DNA of 64,000 nt, from positions 186,001-250,000 of the forward strand of contig NZ_NGUQ01000008.1 of NCBI RefSeq assembly GCF_002179965.1, written 5' to 3'. A program made the translations under genes and the position numbers. The notes beneath the pieces are model-generated. The model worked only from the letters and a program-made list of their open reading frames with translations, was not told the DNA's origin and searched no databases. This document shows positions 63,819 to 64,000 of this stretch, piece by piece (within the stretch, counting starts at the first letter, position 1; each line of letters opens with the position of its first letter). The DNA comes from Pandoraea sp. PE-S2T-3 (GTDB lineage: Bacteria > Pseudomonadota > Gammaproteobacteria > Burkholderiales > Burkholderiaceae).

Positions 63819-64000
63819 TTCAGAAGGCCGGGACGACCGAGCCCTGATACTTGGTCTCGATGAACTTGCGCACTTCTTCCGACTGATAAGCCTTGATCAA
63901 CGGGGCGACCCAAGGCGCGTTCTTGTCCTTCTCGCGCACGGCGATGATGTTCACGTACGGGTTGTTCTCACGCTTTTCCACTGCGATGCCGTCACGCGTG
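63819..64000 (-). CDS. metQ: Methionine-binding lipoprotein MetQ, C-terminal part
   Basis: About the last 60 residues of an NlpA/MetQ periplasmic methionine-binding protein; the start lies beyond the right edge. Visible family sequence includes [20 protein letters not shown] and [15 protein letters not shown]. It is 17 bp upstream of metN, completing a metQ-metN-metI operon read leftwards. Confidence 0.9.

Overview
The window is chromosomal DNA from a GC-rich betaproteobacterium, most likely Burkholderiaceae and possibly Pandoraea. This placement is an inference from gene content: Burkholderiales-type trimeric porins whose mature part begins QSNVTLYG or QSNVTMYG, a pcaHGBCD cluster divergent from pcaQ, a cytochrome bo oxidase operon, and strong GGAG ribosome sites. 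I see no rRNA, tRNA, CRISPR array, insertion sequence or phage gene.

Layout. 1-796: end of an ABC permease. 874-3195: ahpC-ahpF peroxide defence. 3348-5961: a beta-propeller protein, a SARP-like regulator and an isochorismatase-fold hydrolase. 5968-10884: an N-formylglutamate amidohydrolase / IclR / YfcC-type carrier operon divergent from a porin, with two matching 17-bp palindromes between them. 11016-13751: a small membrane protein, then a MarR regulator with a ClC chloride transporter.

13831-33578 is a catabolic region for lignin-derived phenylpropanoids. The feruloyl/coumaroyl-CoA branch (fcs, ech, vdh, plus an acyl-CoA dehydrogenase and an amidohydrolase) turns ferulate into vanillate and p-coumarate into 4-hydroxybenzoate. 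PobA converts 4-hydroxybenzoate to protocatechuate. PcaHG, PcaB, PcaC and PcaD carry protocatechuate to 3-oxoadipate. Two aromatic-acid MFS transporters, a porin and four regulators (PobR, PcaQ, a MarR protein and sites for it) complete the set. vanAB and pcaIJF are not in the window. Two near-identical 32-bp promoter/operator blocks tie the ech operon to the MFS-porin unit.

33742-38680 is the least ordinary block: a compact chemosensory-like relay. It encodes a membrane-bound CheA-like kinase that carries its own sensor, HAMP, PAS, Hpt and ATPase regions but has no CheW-like domain, a receptor-like protein without a sensor domain, two CheX/CheC-type phosphatases and a single-domain CheY. No cheW, cheR, cheB or flagellar gene adjoins it.

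38964-42772: LysR regulator, FAD monooxygenase and an aromatic-acid MFS gene broken by a one-base frameshift. 42773-51090: a peptide/glutathione-type ABC importer with a GGT-family hydrolase and a divergent LysR regulator. 51163-52497: MHS-family transporter. 52657-57719: cyoABCD and a SURF1 gene. 57688-59977: MocR regulator and a compact M24 peptidase. 60444-62171: exported gamma-glutamyltransferase. 62283-64000: methionine ABC importer (metI, metN, part of metQ).
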